9,671 nt of DNA, taken from assembly GCA_947442115.1 (NCBI GenBank), contig CANEVK010000084.1:1-9671 (forward strand), read 5' to 3'. The notes beneath the pieces are model-generated. The model had not been told where the DNA came from. It was given only the letters and a program-made list of their open reading frames with translations, and did not search any database. Numbering within the stretch: the first letter of the stretch is position 1; each line of letters opens with the position of its first letter. Positions 6,699 through 9,671 of this stretch are shown piece by piece. The DNA comes from Bacteriovoracaceae bacterium (GTDB lineage Bacteria; Bdellovibrionota; Bacteriovoracia; Bacteriovoracales; Bacteriovoracaceae). Both the position numbers and the translations under genes were made by a program.

Positions 6699-6723
6699 AA
6701 GGGCGGGTTCTATGCCTGCCCTT
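6699..6723. terminator. Bidirectional hairpin terminator between convergent genes
   Basis: AAGGGCGGG (6699-6707), loop TTCTATG, CCTGCCCTT (6715-6723) form a 9-bp GC-rich stem with one G-T pair. On the plus strand a seven-T run follows at 6729-6735, five bases after the stem, and would end the YceI-like transcript. On the minus strand TTTT-containing sequence follows less perfectly. One arm lies within the last codons of the convergent gene, so it serves both genes economically. Confidence 0.65.
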
Positions 6724-7774
6724 GCCTAAATTTTTTTAATATAAATTTAAATAATCCAATAATCCAATAAGCGCTTCCAACTGGATGAAGGATGACTGAT
6801 GTCCAAGACTCTTGAAAAACAATTTTTGTAAAAAAACGATACAAAACGAGTAGGAAGAAACTTGCCATCGCCCAAAAGGGATGAGTAAAGAGACAAATCA
6901 GAGGAAATGACCAGACAAAAACGGATATAGCAAAAATCCAGAATGGTAACTTATTTTTTTTACTCCACATCGACTCCCAGTTCTGAGAAATCTCTAAAAG
7001 TCCCGCGGCCGAAGATTGAGAATGATATCTCTTGAGAAATTTTTCTCCGAAAGCAAGCTGGAAACGAAGTCCTGTATCTTCAAAATTTTTAAAGAATAAT
7101 TCTTTCCATGAAAAATTTTTCGAAGCTTTAAAGTTCAATTCTTTAAAAAATTTTTGATCCACACACAATAACCCATCAGTAATACTAAAAAGATTTTTTG
7201 CAAAATGCCTGCGCCACTTCTTTGCCCCAAACAAAGAAATGAATGAAAGCGTTGGGTTTAAGCTAAAAATTGTTTCTGACAGCGTCGAAACCTGTGCGGT
7301 TTGTGGGATGGCATAGATAGGGGTTTGTTTTTCGAGCATGAAACTTCCCAAACTGATGATGGCTTCATTTGAGGGAATCGTTTGCGAGTCCGTAATTAAA
7401 ACGATTGAGGACTGTATTGAGCTCGAAATTTGATCAATCATCCAAGGACATGAGTTAGATTCAGAAGGTCTTTGAGTAAAATGATGAATCTTTATCCATT
7501 TCTTTCCTTGTGACAGTTGTTGCCATTTTCCTAAGTCAGAATGAAGACCATCAAATAAAAAATGAACGATCAGTTGATCACTTAAAGATGAATATGATGA
7601 AAGAGCATTCCCCCAATGCTCAAAAGAGATATTATCTTGTGGCCCATTGCAAACAATCAGTTCTATCGTTCCATGGTAAGAACTCGTTTTGTTAAGCTGA
7701 ATGCCGAACAATGCGTTCTTCACCAACGTATATATCATCAGGGACGTGAAACCTAGGGCGAGAAGACCTAACAT
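6710..7774 (-). CDS. Membrane-anchored, degenerate GT2-like protein
   Basis: This 354-aa protein has an N-terminal hydrophobic segment (residues 1-18), a soluble part and two hydrophobic segments near the C-terminus (about 277-318). The layout (TM, GT-A domain, C-terminal TMs, HP-containing tail) resembles family 2 glycosyltransferases of the carotenoid/hopanoid type. Landmarks line up weakly. IVLITDSQT (124-132) sits where GT2 enzymes have a 'LDADT' metal-binding motif, but the second Asp is replaced. GLLCVDQKFFKELNF (201-215) resembles the acceptor loop. FEDTGLRF (231-238) keeps the 'ED' pair of the catalytic base. The opening 'PxxNE' and 'DDxSxD' motifs are not visible. It may therefore be an enzyme with altered metal binding or an inactive relative. 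The start at 7774 has only a weak AAGG site. It is divergent from the methyltransferase gene (39 bp between starts). The family call is moderate to low; membrane location is solid. Confidence 0.55.
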   Translation of the reverse strand: MLGLLALGFTSLMIYTLVKNALFGIQLNKTSSYHGTIELIVCNGPQDNISFEHWGNALSSYSSLSDQLIVHFLFDGLHSDLGKWQQLSQGKKWIKIHHFTQRPSESNSCPWMIDQISSSIQSSIVLITDSQTIPSNEAIISLGSFMLEKQTPIYAIPQTAQVSTLSETIFSLNPTLSFISLFGAKKWRRHFAKNLFSITDGLLCVDQKFFKELNFKASKNFSWKELFFKNFEDTGLRFQLAFGEKFLKRYHSQSSAAGLLEISQNWESMWSKKNKLPFWIFAISVFVWSFPLICLFTHPFWAMASFFLLVLYRFFTKIVFQESWTSVILHPVGSAYWIIGLFKFILKKFRQGQA

Positions 7775-7813
7775 GTGATCGCCTTTTTAATGAGATTTAT
7801 ATAAGATTATTTT

Positions 7814-8380
7814 ATGAATAAACGTCAATATATGCAAAAGAGTTTTGAAAGACAGCGCCTTCTTAATAAAATGATGTCAAGGCCTGGTCCTTTTCCTTTC
7901 GTCTTAATTCTAGACCATTTGAAAATTGATTTTAATATTGGAAAAATCATTCGATCTGCAGAGGCCCTGGGTGCACAGGGTGTAGATGTGGTAGGAACAA
8001 GCTTTTTTGACCCACTACCCGCTAAAGGATGCTTAAAAAGAGTTCCCTGGACGATGAAAAAAACTTTCTACGAAAGCTATCAGTATTACAAAGAAAAGGG
8101 ATTTACTTTCTTTGCTTTTGACTCAGAAGCTCCCCAGAGTCTTCATGAAGTGACTATGCCTGACAATTCTGCATTTATCTTAGGGCATGAGGGGTTTGGT
8201 TTTTCTTTTAAGAAGCAAGATTATCCTGAAATAAAATGGTTAAAGATTCCTCAATTGGGTCTTGTAGAAAGTTTAAATGTCTCTGTGGCCGCATCAATTG
8301 TTATGTATGAATTTGCAAGGAGTAGAAATTTTAATCCTCCAGTAAAGAGCCTTTCAGATGCAGAACCAAACCATAAGTAA
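7814..8380 (+). CDS. SpoU/TrmH-family RNA 2'-O-methyltransferase
   Basis: This 188-aa cytoplasmic protein should transfer a methyl group from S-adenosylmethionine to a ribose 2'-hydroxyl in tRNA or rRNA. All three SpoU motifs of the knotted SPOUT fold are present: motif 1 at residues 31-61 (DFNIGKIIRSAEALG, with N41 and R47), motif 2 at 122-130 (ILGHEGFGF, E126) and motif 3 at 143-169 (KIPQLGLVESLNVSVAAS, with P146, S153 and N155). The protein is a catalytic domain with a short N-terminal basic helix (MNKRQYMQKSFERQR) and no separate L30e-like substrate-binding domain, so it resembles TrmH/TrmL-sized members. The target cannot be named from sequence. The start at ATG 7814 lacks a clear ribosome binding site, and no alternative is better. 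The last 50 bp overlap the convergent heme A synthase gene. Confidence 0.9.
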   Translation: MNKRQYMQKSFERQRLLNKMMSRPGPFPFVLILDHLKIDFNIGKIIRSAEALGAQGVDVVGTSFFDPLPAKGCLKRVPWTMKKTFYESYQYYKEKGFTFFAFDSEAPQSLHEVTMPDNSAFILGHEGFGFSFKKQDYPEIKWLKIPQLGLVESLNVSVAASIVMYEFARSRNFNPPVKSLSDAEPNHK

Positions 8381-9278
8381 GCCCAATACTTAAAATTCCA
8401 AAGAACAGGTGTGGCGGTTGGGCCGAAGAGGGAAACTGGAAGTAATTTAAAATGATTCCTGAAGTCACATTAGTCAAAACACAAAGAAAGCTCATGAGAG
8501 TAAGAAAAAAAGCATGTCGGTTATACTTTGATCGGTGAAAGTAGAAGAGCAAATACAAAAAAACAGAAACGATAATAACTGAAAAAGATCTGTGTATATA
8601 AAAGAACCAGCCAAGTTGAGAGATAACAGTTTCATGATTCGCTAATTGAGTATCTCTAATGAGGTGGTCGACTTCTTGCCTGACTTGAGTTCCTAAAAGA
8701 ATTTGAATAAAAGTAAGTGAGACTAAAATTTTAGATAATCCCAGGGCCTTGGCATCGATCTGAGGTACGATGGCCGTGTCTTGGAGATCTTGACAGTATT
8801 TCTTTAAATAAAGCAGTCCAAAAAGTAACAAAACGGCCAAAAACATATGAACCGTAATGATATAGGGCTTCAAATGGGTCGAAACAACCAGGGCCCCAAC
8901 TCCGCCTTGGATTAAAATGATGAATAGTAATCCTCCGCAAAACCATGGAAGATTTCTTTCTGTTTCTTTAAAGCCAAACGATTTAAGAAAGAGTGTGACT
9001 ATTCCCAGACCAAGTAAAACGCCAAGCAACCTATTGATATATTCAGTCCAAGTCTTAAATGGGTCAAAGTCTGCTATTGTTTTGCCTGCAATTTTATAGA
9101 TTTCTTTATAATTATCAGGCAGCTCATGAATATCCATTGGGGGAACCCACTGTCCAAAACATCTCGGCCAGTCAGGGCATCCAAGTCCTGAACCAGTTCC
9201 ACGCACAACAGCTCCGGCCAAAATGACGAGGTAAGTGCCAATTATGCAAAGACTAACTAGGCGTTGAAAACTTCTCAT
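8331..9278 (-). CDS. ctaA: Heme A synthase (COX15/CtaA family)
   Basis: This 315-aa inner-membrane enzyme oxidises the C8 methyl of heme O to a formyl group, making heme A for aa3-type cytochrome oxidase. It shows eight probable membrane helices in two four-helix halves. Signature stretches include GAVVRGTGSGLGCPDWPRC (22-40) with the loop cysteine pair C34/C40, and the catalytic glutamate E79 in TEYINRLLG. Conserved histidines are H144 (VHMFLA), H229 (IHRSFS) and H290 (PPHLFFG). The position four-on from the glutamate start (E-x-x-H in Bacillus CtaA) is Asn82 here, so one of the four usual heme-facing His is replaced. I believe an EYINR form occurs in other COX15 relatives, so activity is still likely. 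The gene is not next to ctaB or oxidase subunits. Start ATG 9278 has only a weak GGA site. The last 50 bp overlap the methyltransferase gene. Confidence 0.93.
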   Translation of the reverse strand: MRSFQRLVSLCIIGTYLVILAGAVVRGTGSGLGCPDWPRCFGQWVPPMDIHELPDNYKEIYKIAGKTIADFDPFKTWTEYINRLLGVLLGLGIVTLFLKSFGFKETERNLPWFCGGLLFIILIQGGVGALVVSTHLKPYIITVHMFLAVLLLFGLLYLKKYCQDLQDTAIVPQIDAKALGLSKILVSLTFIQILLGTQVRQEVDHLIRDTQLANHETVISQLGWFFYIHRSFSVIIVSVFLYLLFYFHRSKYNRHAFFLTLMSFLCVLTNVTSGIILNYFQFPSSAQPPHLFFGILSIGLTYGLVLHLKGSLLED

Positions 9279-9351
9279 GTTCCAAGGTTAACATGATCGT
9301 TTTGCTTTTTCACCCAGAAGATGATGAAATATTTAGGACAAAGGAAAATCA

Positions 9352-9671
9352 ATGTTGAGCCTTGAAATCTTTTTATTAGGGGTGGCCCTGGCCCTTGATG
9401 CAGGTATTGCGAGTTTTGCGGTGGGGGTTTTGAATCTTGATTTGGCGATTCATCATAAATTTCGTCGTGGTCTTCTGATTTGTACTCTTTTTGGTTTTTT
9501 TCAGTTTTTCATGCTGTGGCTCGGTAGTCACGCTGGTTACTACCTAACATTTTCTAAGTACGGTTATCTCTTTCAGTTTGTAGTAGCTTCAATCTTTATG
9601 GGTATAGGGGCAAAAGTCTTGATAGAGAGTTTTGAAAAAGACAAAGACCCTGTCATATGGGGTGTGTTACC
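9352..9671 (+). CDS. MntP-like manganese efflux pump, N-terminal part (3' end outside window)
   Basis: 106 complete codons are visible from ATG 9352 to the right edge, with no stop; AAAGGA lies 7 bp upstream as ribosome binding site. The reading shows three hydrophobic helices. Helix 1 (LGVALALDAGIASFAVGVLN) has the Ala-x-Asp-Ala pattern of MntP/DUF204, with the membrane-embedded acidic residue at D16. Helix 2 (GLLICTLFGFFQFFMLWLGS) matches the family's 'G-x-x-F-G-x-F-Q-x-x-M-x-x-x-G' pattern. Helix 3 (FVVASIFMGIGAKVLIES) corresponds to the third helix, ending in a Glu. Family members export Mn(II) across the inner membrane. About half the usual 185-190 residues are seen, so the second repeat is untested. 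The 73-bp gap upstream is too short for, and shows no sign of, the manganese-sensing yybP-ykoY riboswitch that precedes some mntP genes. The gene diverges from ctaA. Confidence 0.7.
   Translation, partial: MLSLEIFLLGVALALDAGIASFAVGVLNLDLAIHHKFRRGLLICTLFGFFQFFMLWLGSHAGYYLTFSKYGYLFQFVVASIFMGIGAKVLIESFEKDKDPVIWGVL

Noticed and set aside
9279..9351. Manganese riboswitch (yybP-ykoY) upstream of the MntP-like gene
   Set aside because: The whole gap is 73 bp, shorter than the usual element plus expression platform, and shows no matching paired structure.

Overview
The window is AT-rich, tightly packed bacterial DNA that carries seven complete larger genes, one very small gene, and a gene cut off at each end. 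Many products have signal peptides (a secreted peptidase, two Cys-containing hypothetical proteins, a YceI-like protein). Together with a heme A synthase (aerobic aa3/bo-type oxidase), a DAACS symporter and a PilZ protein, this suggests an aerobic Gram-negative bacterium. The overall flavour fits Bdellovibrionota/Bacteriovoracia-type 'Deltaproteobacteria'. That placement is an inference from protein style; there is no rRNA or marker gene to settle it.

Layout, left to right. (1) 2-286 +: C-terminal end of a PilZ-domain protein. A secreted M23 (LytM-type) metallopeptidase at 294-1265 + follows after a 7-bp gap, so the two are probably one operon. (2) 4304-1246 -: a two-gene operon for secreted proteins of unknown function (208 and 811 aa). 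The genes are coupled through a 4-bp ATGA overlap. A sigma-28-like promoter candidate and an inverted repeat lie upstream. The 811-aa gene runs 20 bp into the end of the peptidase gene. (3) 5717-4425 -: a dicarboxylate/amino acid:cation symporter. (4) 6062-5831 -: a self-contained unit made of a good sigma-70 promoter, a ribosome binding site, a 38-aa Lys/Arg-rich protein and a strong intrinsic terminator. (5) 6111-6689 +: a secreted YceI-like protein, separated by a bidirectional terminator from a convergent, degenerate GT2-like membrane protein (7774-6710 -). (6) 7814-8380 +: a SpoU/TrmH-family RNA methyltransferase. Its last 50 bp overlap the end of the convergent heme A synthase gene (9278-8331 -). 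(7) 9352 to the end, +: the N-terminal half of an MntP-like manganese efflux pump.

Most genes are housekeeping or envelope functions and do not form one obvious pathway. I see no mobile element, CRISPR array, tRNA, rRNA, toxin-antitoxin pair or defence system. The least ordinary parts are the secreted protein pair with its promoter region, the 38-aa gene unit, the GT2-like protein with an eroded metal-binding motif, and residue changes at functional positions in the symporter and heme A synthase.
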